Virus record (IMG/VR): IMGVR_UViG_3300044641_000093
Span: 1 to 26,576 of that record
DNA from: a virus
Length of the DNA stretch: 26,576 nucleotides
Reading direction: 5' to 3' (one strand)
The translations under genes and the position numbers were made by a program. Each line of letters opens with the position of its first letter. Within the stretch, counting starts at the first letter, position 1. The notes beneath the pieces are model-generated. The model was given only the letters and a program-made list of their open reading frames with translations. It was not told the origin of the DNA and made no database searches. Shown piece after piece: positions 1 through 6,200 of this stretch.

Positions 1-692
1 CATGGACTGCCCGATACAACCACGAAACCATCGCTTTGGGCTTCAGCTTGACTGAAGAGGCTATCGAAGATAACTTGTATGACTCACTGTCTGCTCGTTA
101 CACGAAGGCTTTGGCCCGCGCTATGGCATACACCAAGCAAGTTAAAGCTGCCGCTGTTTTGAATAACGGCTTCAGCAATGCTTACGCTGGTGGTGACGGT
201 GTTGCTCTGTTCTCCAGCGCACACCCCTTGGTGTCTGGTGGTACTAACAGTAACATCCCCTCTACCCCTGCTGACTTGAACGAAACATCGTTGGAAAACG
301 CTGTTATTCAGATTAGCTTGTGGACAGACGAGCGTGGCCTGTTGATCGCTGCCAAGCCTAACAAGTTGGTGGTTCCACCTGCACTCCAGTTCACGGCAAC
401 TCGCTTGCTTGAGACTGAATTGCGTGTGTCTACTGCTGACAATGATATCAACGCCTTGAAGAACAATGGTTCTATCCCCGGTGGATATACCATTAACCAC
501 TTCTTGACTGATACCAATGCTTGGTTCCTGACTACAGACGTACCTAACGGCATGAAGCACTTTGTGCGTTCGCCTTTGGCCCAGTCTATGGACGGCGACT
601 TTGACACAGGTAACGTTCGTTACAAGTCTCGTGAGCGTTACAGCTTCGGCTGGTCTGACCCTCTGGGCATGTTCGGTTCTACCGGTGCTTAA
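1..692 (+). CDS. Major capsid protein (Mu gpT-like / HK97-fold), 5' truncated
   Basis: This is the C-terminal 229 residues of the capsid subunit; the reading frame is open at the left edge and the first whole codon is at 3 (Trp). The visible start reads WTARYNHETIALGFSLTEEA, followed by EDNLYDSLSARYTKALARAM and FSSAHPLVSGG. This combination is typical of phage major capsid proteins of the Mu gpT type, in which a GF-TEE-xxDN-Y segment precedes the conserved helix and the ALFSxxHP loop. The end, FGWSDPLGMFGSTGA, also fits. The product builds the icosahedral shell. The TTG at 36 is internal and not a start, because conserved sequence continues upstream of it. A strong terminator follows the stop codon, as is common for the most highly expressed late gene. 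The family call rests on recalled motifs, not on a database search. Confidence 0.85.
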   Translation, partial: WTARYNHETIALGFSLTEEAIEDNLYDSLSARYTKALARAMAYTKQVKAAAVLNNGFSNAYAGGDGVALFSSAHPLVSGGTNSNIPSTPADLNETSLENAVIQISLWTDERGLLIAAKPNKLVVPPALQFTATRLLETELRVSTADNDINALKNNGSIPGGYTINHFLTDTNAWFLTTDVPNGMKHFVRSPLAQSMDGDFDTGNVRYKSRERYSFGWSDPLGMFGSTGA

Positions 693-710
693 TATTTCTT
701 AGGAAATATT
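691..710 (+). other. Perfect AT-rich hairpin overlapping the capsid stop codon
   Basis: AATATTTC (691-698) and GAAATATT (703-710) form an 8-bp stem with a TTAG loop. The first two bases belong to the capsid TAA stop. It lies directly before the GC-rich terminator hairpin. It could protect the 3' end of the capsid mRNA or slow ribosomes or exonucleases, which is inference. Confidence 0.6.
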
Positions 711-712
711 TG

Positions 713-741
713 AAGGGGGGCCTTGTGCCCCCTTTTCTTTT
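713..741 (+). terminator. Rho-independent terminator after the capsid gene
   Basis: AAGGGGG (713-719) pairs with CCCCCTT (728-734) around the loop GCCTTGTG, and the U-rich run TTTTCTTTT follows. This is a textbook intrinsic terminator 20 bases past the capsid stop. No confident bacterial promoter is visible between it and the next gene at 841, so downstream genes probably depend on partial read-through or on an unrecognised phage promoter. Confidence 0.88.
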
Positions 742-757
742 GTTGTATATTGCTTTC

Positions 758-817
758 AACCCGGGGTTATCCGGTGCATTAGACAGTCCCGGCTGACGAC
801 ATACAGACTAATGCACT
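758..817 (+). ncRNA. Candidate structured, possibly pseudoknotted RNA element in the capsid-downstream leader
   Basis: GTGCATTAG (774-782) is an exact reverse complement of CTAATGCAC (808-816), giving a 9-bp stem with a 25-base loop; a G-U pair 773/817 could extend it. CCGGG at 761-765 is complementary to CCCGG at 788-792 inside that loop. This could continue with G-U pairs 766/787 and 767/786 and the U-A pair 768/785. Because the two helices interleave, together they would form a pseudoknot. The element sits between the terminator and the Shine-Dalgarno AAGGA (830-834) of the next gene. Its function is unknown; a leader controlling translation or RNA processing, or a host-factor binding site, are possibilities. 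The pairing is seen directly, the fold is inferred. Confidence 0.5.
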
Positions 818-840
818 CTACTTGTATGTAAGGACACATC

Positions 841-1419
841 ATGGCAACCACCACGTTCTCCGGCCCAGTCGTATCTCAGAACGGCTTCTCTACCGGAACA
901 GCTTCTTCCCCTTTGACAGTAACAACAGCAACTAACGTTGATTCTGCTTACGTCACATCATCTGCCACTACTGGCGACACACGTCTGTCTTATCAGCGTC
1001 TGACTTTCACAAGCACTGGCTCTGGTGAAACATTCCGTGCTTTGACACAGGTCACAGGCGCTGGCGCAGCTACTGCTGGTACGGTCAATGGCGCTCACAT
1101 CAGCTTGAGCATCAACGGCTCTGGCACTATCTCCGGTGCAGGTAACGCCCTTCGCGCTACCTTGGGTGGTTCTTCTACCAACCCCGGCGGCACAATTGCA
1201 GCTATTCAGGCTGACTCTGACTTCGCTTCTGGTGGCACTTGGACAAATGCTTCTTTCATCCGCTTTACAAACAGCGGCACTGGCGCAGTGGCTAACTTGT
1301 TTAATGTCCCATCAACCATGATCACAGCCAATACCCAAGGTGCAGCTACAAACTCATTGAAGATTGTGGACAGCGCAGGTACTGCGTACTACATCATGTT
1401 GACTACGACTAATTCGTAA
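841..1419 (+). CDS. Putative head-decoration or structural protein, 192 aa
   Basis: I do not recognise a named family. The protein is Thr/Ser/Gly/Ala rich with almost no Lys and few charged residues, and is predicted all-beta. It begins MATTTFSGPVVSQNGFSTG and ends with a hydrophobic strand before TTTNS. Such composition, and the place immediately after the major capsid gene, suggest a capsid decoration or fibre-like virion protein. It starts at ATG 841 behind AAGGA at 830-834. The last base of its TAA is the first base of the next ATG (TAATG), so the two are probably translationally coupled. It is the first gene after the terminator and the structured leader, so its expression may be set by read-through and by that RNA fold. 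Confidence 0.7.
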   Translation: MATTTFSGPVVSQNGFSTGTASSPLTVTTATNVDSAYVTSSATTGDTRLSYQRLTFTSTGSGETFRALTQVTGAGAATAGTVNGAHISLSINGSGTISGAGNALRATLGGSSTNPGGTIAAIQADSDFASGGTWTNASFIRFTNSGTGAVANLFNVPSTMITANTQGAATNSLKIVDSAGTAYYIMLTTTNS

Positions 1420-1589
1420 TGCAGATTACCAAGGAATTCTTGGAGACTGAGATTAGTGAACTTGAGACTGAAGCACAGAAGGCCCAAACCTTTTTGACTC
1501 AGGCTCAAGCCACAATCCAAGCGTACAAGATGCTCATAAACAGGCTAGAAGCACCAGAACCGGAGCAACAACATGACGATGCAATATGA
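1419..1589 (+). CDS. Small coiled-coil protein, 56 aa
   Basis: ATG overlaps the previous stop (TAATG), and the ORF ends with TGA 17 bases inside the next gene. The product starts MQITKEFLETEISELETEAQ and continues with Gln, Ala, Glu and Leu in heptad-like spacing up to MLINRLEAPEPEQQ, so it should be one long amphipathic helix with an acidic, flexible tail. It is conserved in style with small coiled-coil proteins found between virion genes in environmental phages, and may act as a scaffold, chaperone or assembly helper; no function can be assigned. The double overlap with both neighbours argues strongly that it is a real gene despite its length. Confidence 0.72.
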   Translation: MQITKEFLETEISELETEAQKAQTFLTQAQATIQAYKMLINRLEAPEPEQQHDDAI

Positions 1590-2061
1590 CGTAAAGTCGT
1601 ATCACAACACTGCCTCGGGTGTAGCCGTGCCTTATCGCACCCGCCTGAAAGGGGTCGTTATATCCCCTGTGTCATCTACTACATATAACGTAGCGATTGC
1701 AAATAATGTGTCCCAGTCTGGGACGTATGACATTCCCGGAACAACAACTTGCACAATCACTATTGCAGGTCACGGCGTTGTTTTAGGTTCGCGTGTATGG
1801 CTACAGTTTGCTACTGGTAGTGCCGTTAGCAATGCGTACGTGGTTACAGCAGTTACACAAAATACTTTTACAGTTACAACTGGAACGTTAACCACATCTG
1901 GAAATGTAACTGTATACAACCAAATTTTGACTGAACTTGATTGCTCAACTGGCACCGCGTTTTATACCCTAATTCCGGGTGAAGGCATCATGGCTTTAGA
2001 CGGTATTTATGTTGGGTTGCCAGCAGCAGATGCCGTATCCTCAACCATTTTTTATGGGTAA
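1573..2061 (+). CDS. Beta-rich structural protein with E1 FCCH-like domain, paralogue A, 162 aa
   Basis: This protein and the next gene product are clear paralogues: both start MTMQYDVKS, share SGxAVxYxTRLKG, and end with IPGEGI, GIYVGL and a Tyr-Gly C-terminus. The central part (about residues 55-110) reads TITIAGHGVVLGSRVWLQF followed by a Val/Thr-rich strand pair and a TFTVTTG motif. That HG-x-x-x-G-x-x-V-x-L-x-F pattern resembles the E1 FCCH-type beta domain repeatedly seen in phage virion proteins. It starts at ATG 1573, overlapping the previous gene; ATG 1579 two codons later is an alternative. Its likely role is a capsid surface or fibre component, inferred from composition and position. 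Confidence 0.72.
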   Translation: MTMQYDVKSYHNTASGVAVPYRTRLKGVVISPVSSTTYNVAIANNVSQSGTYDIPGTTTCTITIAGHGVVLGSRVWLQFATGSAVSNAYVVTAVTQNTFTVTTGTLTTSGNVTVYNQILTELDCSTGTAFYTLIPGEGIMALDGIYVGLPAADAVSSTIFYG

Positions 2062-2071
2062 GGGGTAAGCC

Positions 2072-2554
2072 ATGACAATGCAATATGACGTCAAATCGGC
2101 CCATCAAAGTGCTTCGGGCACGGCGGTAAGTTACGCTACACGGCTTAAAGGCATCACGGTAACTTCTGGTACAGCTTCAGCGCGAAATATTGGCATTGCT
2201 GACCCTACAGTGAGTAAATCAGGCACATACAGCCAAACGACAACCACAATTACCGTTACCATTGCCGGGCATGGTTTGGTAAATGGACAACGTGTGTTTT
2301 TGGATTTCACAACTGGCACATCAAGAGATGCGGTGTTTACAGTAACGGTGACAAATGCAAACGTGTTTACCGTAACTTCTACAACTGCTAGTACATCTGG
2401 CAATGTGACTATGTACACAACCATTTTGCTGGAACTAGATACATTTAATACCGTGGGACTGCCAGTTCAGATTCCCGGTGAAGGTATTTATTGCCCCAAC
2501 GGTATTTACGTTGGCCTTGGTAATTCTGTAACGGCAACGATTTATTATGGCTAA
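2072..2554 (+). CDS. Beta-rich structural protein with E1 FCCH-like domain, paralogue B, 160 aa
   Basis: This is the tandem duplicate of the gene just upstream. The N-terminus MTMQYDVKS, the central TVTIAGHGLVNGQRVFLDF and the C-terminal IPGEGIYCPNGIYVGLG are all retained, while the rest has diverged, so the duplication is not recent. At the DNA level only the first ~20 bases remain nearly identical (ATG AC[A/G] ATGCAATATGACGT). The start at 2072 is preceded by AAGGGG (2059-2064) and GTAAGCC. The last eight bases overlap the next gene. Both copies being kept suggests they form a hetero-oligomer or occupy different virion sites, which is inference. Confidence 0.72.
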   Translation: MTMQYDVKSAHQSASGTAVSYATRLKGITVTSGTASARNIGIADPTVSKSGTYSQTTTTITVTIAGHGLVNGQRVFLDFTTGTSRDAVFTVTVTNANVFTVTSTTASTSGNVTMYTTILLELDTFNTVGLPVQIPGEGIYCPNGIYVGLGNSVTATIYYG

Positions 2555-2792
2555 GTCACCAGCATGGACGAGAAAAGAAGGCAAGAACCCCGAGGGCGGG
2601 TTGAACGCCAAAGGTCGAGCCTCTGCGAAAGCGCAAGGCATGAACTTGAAACGTCCCCAGCCAGAAGGCGGCTCCCGGCGAGACTCTTTCTGTGCGAGGA
2701 TGAGTGGCATGAAAAAGAAGCTAACCAGCGCGAAGACGGCAAACGATCCGGACTCACGCATCAATAAGTCCTTGCGGGCTTGGAACTGCTGA
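2547..2792 (+). CDS. DUF6321-like small basic protein, 81 aa
   Basis: The product begins MAKSPAWTRKEGKNPEGGLN followed by AKGRASAKAQG. This PAWTRxEGKNPxGGLNxKGR signature is the one I associate with DUF6321, a family of short basic phage and bacterial proteins of unknown function. The C-terminal half has SRRDSFCARMSGM and ends LRAWNC. High Lys/Arg content suggests nucleic-acid or virion-interior binding, but nothing catalytic is visible. Its ATG lies in the last codons of the upstream gene (ATGGCTAA overlap), so it is translationally coupled. The DUF number is from memory; the family resemblance itself is strong. Confidence 0.75.
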   Translation: MAKSPAWTRKEGKNPEGGLNAKGRASAKAQGMNLKRPQPEGGSRRDSFCARMSGMKKKLTSAKTANDPDSRINKSLRAWNC

Positions 2793-2793
2793 T

Positions 2794-2982
2794 ATGAACG
2801 AAATTGAATTGACTGACCGCGAAGAAGCCATTGCCCGTAAAGCGGCAAAGATGGCTATTGAAGAGATGTCTGGTGAGTTCTACAAAATGGTTGGCAAGAC
2901 CATTGTAGAGAAGGCACTGATTTGGATTGGCTTGTTGGTTGTCGGTTTTGTATTTGGCAAAGGCTGGATCGTTAAGGTTTGA
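2794..2982 (+). CDS. Small single-membrane-span protein, 62 aa
   Basis: An acidic/basic helix (MNEIELTDREEAIARKAAKM) is followed by a hydrophobic segment at about residues 42-58 (ALIWIGLLVVGFVFGKGW). The layout suggests a cytoplasmic N-terminus, one membrane helix and a very short tail, or a reentrant amphipathic anchor. No family name comes to mind. Its separation from the lysis cassette 10 kb downstream argues against it being the main holin, though an accessory membrane role is possible. It starts one base after the previous stop; the ribosome-binding site is weak, so coupling to the upstream gene is likely. Confidence 0.68.
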   Translation: MNEIELTDREEAIARKAAKMAIEEMSGEFYKMVGKTIVEKALIWIGLLVVGFVFGKGWIVKV

Positions 2983-2983
2983 C

Positions 2984-3370
2984 ATGCCAAGCACAAGCAA
3001 GAAACAACACAATTTCATGGCAGCGATTGCAAATTCGCCATCGTTTGCTAAGAAAGTAGGCGTCCCACAGTCTGTGGGCAAAGATTTTACAACTGCGGAC
3101 AAGGGCCGCAAATTTTCTAAAGGTGGTGATATGGCTTCTAAGATGAACCCCGGCTTCATGGCAATGATAGCCAAGAAAAAAGGCGCTCCTGCTAAGAAAA
3201 TGGCTGGCGGCGGTATGACTAAGATGGGCGCTGTTAAGACAGCGGCTCCTAGCAAAGATGGTGTTGCTGTCAAAGGCAAAACCAAAGGTGCGCAAGTCAA
3301 AATGGCCGGTTCTGGTGTGCCTAATGGCATCGGTTCCCGTGTAATGAAAAAGGGCGGCAAAACTTGCTGA
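2984..3370 (+). CDS. Small basic KGG-motif protein with C-terminal Cys (copy 1), 128 aa
   Basis: I chose ATG 2984 over the in-frame 2927 start because the latter lies deep inside the previous gene, and the sequence from 2984, MPSTSKKQHNFMAAIANSPS, matches a common phage small-protein start. The protein is rich in Lys, Met and Gly, with FSKGGDMASK, KKMAGGGMTKMG, DGVAVKGKTKG and a final KKGGKTC. The last two motifs recur in the next two genes. The N-terminus recalls the MPATSKAQQ proteins of DUF3008 but I would not assign that family. It has no catalytic motif or membrane segment. Its function is unknown; a virion-interior DNA-associated or assembly role is a guess based on charge and neighbourhood. 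Confidence 0.72.
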   Translation: MPSTSKKQHNFMAAIANSPSFAKKVGVPQSVGKDFTTADKGRKFSKGGDMASKMNPGFMAMIAKKKGAPAKKMAGGGMTKMGAVKTAAPSKDGVAVKGKTKGAQVKMAGSGVPNGIGSRVMKKGGKTC

Positions 3371-3385
3371 TCTAAGGAGTAAATC

Positions 3386-3832
3386 ATGAAAAAAATCACA
3401 GACAAAGAAAAAACCACAGACAAAGAATTTGTACCCGCTTACGGTGACGACGCTAACTACGCTAGAAAAAAACAACAGGGATTGGCGGAAATGGCGCAAC
3501 GAGCACGTGAAATTGGGCGAGAAGAAGGTATTGCACGACAAAATAAAGCGGCTATGCGCGGCGGTGTATTAGGTACTCCTATGGCGTATGTTGAAAGGGC
3601 GGGCCAATATATCGGGGATAAATTTGACGACGCCGACGCTTATTTATCAGACAAAGTAGGTATGCGAGACCGCGCTACCTTTACAAAAGGTATAAGGCAA
3701 GGGCTTAAAGACGAAGGCTACAAAAAGGGCGGTAAAGTCTCTTCTGCCTCCTCACGTGGCGACGGTATTGCTGTTAAAGGCAAAACCAAAGGCACAATGA
3801 TTACCATGAAGAGTGGCGGCAGAACCTGCTAA
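3386..3832 (+). CDS. Small basic KGG-motif protein with C-terminal Cys (copy 2), 148 aa
   Basis: The start at 3386 follows a good TAAGGAG at 3374-3380. The N-terminal half is a highly charged helix (MKKITDKEKTTDKEFVPAYG, then RKKQQGLAEMAQRAREIGRE). The middle has a short segment AYVERAGQYIGDKFDDADAY. The C-terminal end reads KKGGKVSSASSRGDGIAVKG, then KTKGTMITMKSGGRTC. The last 30 residues are almost the same as in the next gene, while the front is unrelated, so this is a shared C-terminal module on different bodies. Function is unknown. Confidence 0.75.
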   Translation: MKKITDKEKTTDKEFVPAYGDDANYARKKQQGLAEMAQRAREIGREEGIARQNKAAMRGGVLGTPMAYVERAGQYIGDKFDDADAYLSDKVGMRDRATFTKGIRQGLKDEGYKKGGKVSSASSRGDGIAVKGKTKGTMITMKSGGRTC

Positions 3833-3847
3833 TCTAAGGAGTCCCAA

Positions 3848-4111
3848 ATGAGTCCAGCAGAAAAACAAGCGCGGGAAGATATGGCTGACCGCAAGATGAA
3901 TGCAGCCACTGATGCAGCTTATACAAAGTCTTTGACTACTACTGAATACGCGCCTGAGAAAAAAGACCCGCGTGACGCAGTTCGTGGTCAAAAAGGGTAC
4001 GCTAAAGGTGGTTCTGTTGGCTCGGCTTCTAAGCGGGCTGATGGTTGCGCTGTCAAAGGCAAGACTCGCGGTACTATGATCACCATGAAAGGCGGCGGTT
4101 ACGCCTGTTAA
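3848..4111 (+). CDS. Small basic KGG-motif protein with C-terminal Cys (copy 3), 87 aa
   Basis: The gene starts at ATG 3848 behind TAAGGAG (3834-3840). A charged helical start (MSPAEKQAREDMADRKMNAA) leads to the shared C-terminal module: YAKGGSVGSASKRADGCAVK, then GKTRGTMITMKGGGYAC. Compared with copy 2 it has an extra Cys in DGCAVKG besides the terminal Cys. Three consecutive genes ending in GG-x-x-C suggests the end of the protein matters, for example for disulphide links in the virion or for binding one common partner; this is inference. No enzyme motif is seen. Confidence 0.75.
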   Translation: MSPAEKQAREDMADRKMNAATDAAYTKSLTTTEYAPEKKDPRDAVRGQKGYAKGGSVGSASKRADGCAVKGKTRGTMITMKGGGYAC

Positions 4112-4114
4112 ATT

Positions 4115-4402
4115 ATGATGGCATCCCGTGGTATGGGCGCAATTCGCCCTTCAAAAATGCCCGGCGCTAAGACAAAAGCGCGGCGGGATGACACTGACTT
4201 TACCCAATATGCCGAAGGCGGCAAGGTAAAATCTAAGGTAAACGAAGCTGGTAACTACACCAAGCCCAGCCTTCGTAAACGCATTTTTAACAGCGTAAAA
4301 GCTGCGGCAATCGTGGGCACGGGCGCTGGAAAATGGAGCGCGAGAAAAGCGCAGGTCATGGCCAAACGGTATAAAGCCGCTGGCGGAGGCTACCGAGATT
4401 GA
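4115..4402 (+). CDS. Small basic phage protein (YAEGGKV / KWSARKAQ), 95 aa
   Basis: Two ATGs in a row (4115 and 4118) are possible starts; MASRGMGAIRPSKMPG is the usual beginning of such proteins, so 4118 is equally good. The N-terminal third ends in YAEGGKVKSKVNEAGNYTKP. The second part, SLRKRIFNSVKAAAIVGTGA then GKWSARKAQVMAKRYKAAGG, is a basic helical domain that in related environmental phages is often a separate short gene placed just before a DUF5872-like gene, as here. It may therefore be a fusion of two small proteins. Net charge is strongly positive. Function is unknown; the arrangement with the next gene (TTGA overlap) implies joint expression. Confidence 0.72.
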   Translation: MMASRGMGAIRPSKMPGAKTKARRDDTDFTQYAEGGKVKSKVNEAGNYTKPSLRKRIFNSVKAAAIVGTGAGKWSARKAQVMAKRYKAAGGGYRD

Positions 4403-4632
4403 AAGCCCCTCAAAAATCCCTCAAAGATTGGGGCGACCAAAAATGGAGAACCAAAAGTGGTAAAAAATCTTCTGACACTGGTGAAAGATACCTTCCAGAA
4501 GCTGCGATCAAAAGTCTCAGCCCTGCTGAGTACGCTGCGACGACCAAAGCCAAGCGGGCAGGAAAAGCCGCCGGAAAACAATTCGTAGCCCAACCCAAGA
4601 CAATCGCAAAGAAAACAGCAGGGTATAGATAA
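4399..4632 (+). CDS. DUF5872-like small basic protein, TTG start, 77 aa
   Basis: The core KSLKDWGDQKWRTKSGKKSS, GERYLPEAAIKSLSPAEYAA and TTKAKRAGKAAGKQF fits the family I know as DUF5872, found in phages and of unknown function. No ATG precedes the conserved part; TTG at 4399 overlaps the upstream TGA (TTGA) and is served by GGAGG at 4385-4389 with a nine-base spacer, so TTG is very likely the start. The KWRTKSGKxSxxTGERYLP segment has conserved polar residues but no known catalytic pattern. It ends with a TAATG overlap into the adaptor gene, placing it in the same translational unit as the neck proteins. Confidence 0.77.
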   Translation: MKAPQKSLKDWGDQKWRTKSGKKSSDTGERYLPEAAIKSLSPAEYAATTKAKRAGKAAGKQFVAQPKTIAKKTAGYR

Positions 4633-5564
4633 TGGCTAAGACCACCGGAACCACAGCCTTTGACCTCGACATGAACGACCTCATTGAGGAGGCGTTTGAG
4701 CGTTGTGGTCAAGAACTTCGCACGGGTTATAACTTCCGTACTGCACGTCGGTCTTTGAACTTGCTGACGATTGAGTGGGCAAATCGTGGTTTAAATTTCT
4801 GGACTGTAGAACAGGGCCAGATTCCAATGGTGACCGGTCAGGCTATCTACCCCATGCCTACGGACACAATCAATCTCCTAGACATGGTTATACGCCAAAG
4901 TAACGCCACATCTAACCAGATCGACATCAACATCAGCGGTATTTCAGAATCGACCTATATGTCGTTGCCAAACAAGTTGGCACAAGGTCGCCCAATTCAG
5001 GTCTGGTACAACCGCCAGTCTGGTCAAGAGAACAGCACTACGGTTACCCTTAATGGAACCATTTCATCTACAGCCACCACAATCACGTTGTCTAATGTGG
5101 ACGGTTTGACTACTGCTGGATTTATCAAGATTGATAACGAGACCATCAGTTACCCCAACATAGACCCTGTAAACAACCAGTTGTTGAACTGCGCTCGTGG
5201 ACAGAACGGCACAACCGCTGCGGGGCATACTACCGGCGCGGCTATCACTGTACAAAATCTTCCAGCAATCAATGTATGGCCTACGCCTAACTCGCCCGGT
5301 GACCAGTACATGTTTGTGTACTACCGCATGCGCCGTATTCAGGATGCTGGTACGGGTGTGACCGTGCAAGATATTCCATTCCGTTTTATCCCTTGCATGG
5401 TGGCAGGATTGGCTTATCTGTTGAGCATGAAGCTGCCAGATGTTGATCCAAACCGTGTAATGGGTCTAAAGGCTGAGTATGAACAGCAGTGGGAATTGGC
5501 TCAGTCAGAAGACCGCGATACCTCTCCGTTGAGGTTTGTGCCAAGGAACTTGTTCTATGCCTAA
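4632..5564 (+). CDS. Head-to-tail adaptor / tail tubular protein A-like (P22 gp4-type), 310 aa
   Basis: The N-terminal helical part (DLIEEAFERCGQELRTGYNF, TARRSLNLLTIEWANRGLNFW) and the C-terminal part (FIPCMVAGLAYLLSMKLPDV, then LKAEYEQQWELAQSEDRDTS) are typical of podoviral adaptor proteins that bind under the portal and close the packaged head. A beta insert at about residues 137-205 (TVTLNGTISSTATTITLSNV, then IKIDNETISY and CARGQNGTTAAGH) is a separate module common in phage neck and fibre proteins. Its neighbours, a zinc-ribbon protein and a second adaptor, support a neck module. It starts in a TAATG overlap. The P22 gp4 / T7 gp11 relation is inferred from pattern and position. Confidence 0.8.
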   Translation: MAKTTGTTAFDLDMNDLIEEAFERCGQELRTGYNFRTARRSLNLLTIEWANRGLNFWTVEQGQIPMVTGQAIYPMPTDTINLLDMVIRQSNATSNQIDINISGISESTYMSLPNKLAQGRPIQVWYNRQSGQENSTTVTLNGTISSTATTITLSNVDGLTTAGFIKIDNETISYPNIDPVNNQLLNCARGQNGTTAAGHTTGAAITVQNLPAINVWPTPNSPGDQYMFVYYRMRRIQDAGTGVTVQDIPFRFIPCMVAGLAYLLSMKLPDVDPNRVMGLKAEYEQQWELAQSEDRDTSPLRFVPRNLFYA

Positions 5565-5985
5565 TCGTTTTGCTTCTGGTAAGCATGCAATTGCTGAATG
5601 CGACCGTTGTGCGCAGAGGTACATGCTCAAGGAATTAAAGACACAGGTAGTCAAGACTAAGCCATTTAAGGTCAAGGTTTGCCCGGCATGTTGGGATCCC
5701 GATCAGCCGCAGTTGCAACTGGGTATGTATCCAGTTAATGATCCGCAAGCTGTGCGTGAGCCGCGCCCCGATGTGAGCTACCAAGTTTCTGGCCAAAGTG
5801 GCTTACAGATTTTGCTAACGGACAGCACCACACAAGATGGGTTTGGTTATCCAGAGCAAGGTAGTCGGGTCTTTCAATGGGGGTACAACCCTGTTGGTGG
5901 CGCAAGTGGGTTTGATACACTTTTAACGCCAAATAACTTGGTGTTAGCGATAGAACTTGGTACAGTTACGGTTACAACGACATAA
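5557..5985 (+). CDS. Zinc-ribbon virion-associated protein, 142 aa
   Basis: ATG 5557 is chosen because it makes the ATGCCTAA overlap with the adaptor gene; an upstream in-frame start at 5536 would add residues read from inside that gene. Residues 15-18 (CDRC) and 42-45 (CPAC) form two CxxC knuckles spaced by a Lys-rich stretch, so the N-terminal 60 residues should bind one zinc. The next segment, WDPDQPQLQLGMYPVNDPQA, is a conserved linker in similar phage proteins. The C-terminal half is beta-rich (YQVSGQSG to the final TVTVTTT). Such proteins accompany podoviral adaptor genes, but the precise task is unknown. Confidence 0.75.
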   Translation: MPNRFASGKHAIAECDRCAQRYMLKELKTQVVKTKPFKVKVCPACWDPDQPQLQLGMYPVNDPQAVREPRPDVSYQVSGQSGLQILLTDSTTQDGFGYPEQGSRVFQWGYNPVGGASGFDTLLTPNNLVLAIELGTVTVTTT

Positions 5986-5995
5986 GGAGTCGATC

Positions 5996-6199
5996 ATGGA
6001 CAGAAAAGATATGGCGCAGGACAGGAAGACGGCAGCTAAAGCTGTGCATACGCACGAAAAAAAGCTGCACCCCGGTCAACCCATGACCAAATTAGCCAAG
6101 GGTGGCAAAACAAACGCTCAGATGAAAGCTCTGGGTCGTGGTTTGGCCAAAGTGGCTAACCAGAAGAAGTCTTCCTTCACATACAAAAAAGGAGCTTGA
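5996..6199 (+). CDS. Small basic protein with AKGGK motif, 67 aa
   Basis: AAGGAG at 5985-5990 sits six bases before ATG 5996, so this start is preferred over the in-frame 5957 start inside the upstream gene. The product MDRKDMAQDRKTAAKAVHTH, then EKKLHPGQPMTKLAKGGKTN, is almost all polar and basic, and ends SFTYKKGA. It shares only the KGG motif with the earlier small proteins. It has no membrane segment, Cys or catalytic pattern. Function is unknown; it lies between the zinc-ribbon protein and the second adaptor, in the same operon. Confidence 0.7.
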   Translation: MDRKDMAQDRKTAAKAVHTHEKKLHPGQPMTKLAKGGKTNAQMKALGRGLAKVANQKKSSFTYKKGA

Positions 6200-6200
6200 T

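Noticed and set aside
36-692. Capsid ORF starting at the TTG at 36
   Set aside because: The frame is open upstream to position 3 and the extra residues (WTARYNHETIA) fit the capsid family, so the gene is truncated by the window edge rather than starting at TTG.
742-757. Possible promoter (TATATT-like -10) after the terminator
   Set aside because: There is no matching -35 element, and its bases overlap the terminator tail; I cannot support it.
2564-2767. 67-codon alternative frame inside the DUF6321-like gene
   Set aside because: The product is an Arg/Glu-rich shadow with no ribosome-binding site, while the main frame has a recognised family signature.
2927-2983. Upstream in-frame extensions for the genes at 2984, 5557, 5996 and 6201
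   Set aside because: The extensions lie inside the preceding genes, lack ribosome-binding sites, and the later ATGs have conserved-looking starts or proper spacing.
2761-3541. Two long antisense frames over the small-protein genes
   Set aside because: They run across several well-supported + strand genes, have no start signals and odd Phe/Cys-rich composition.
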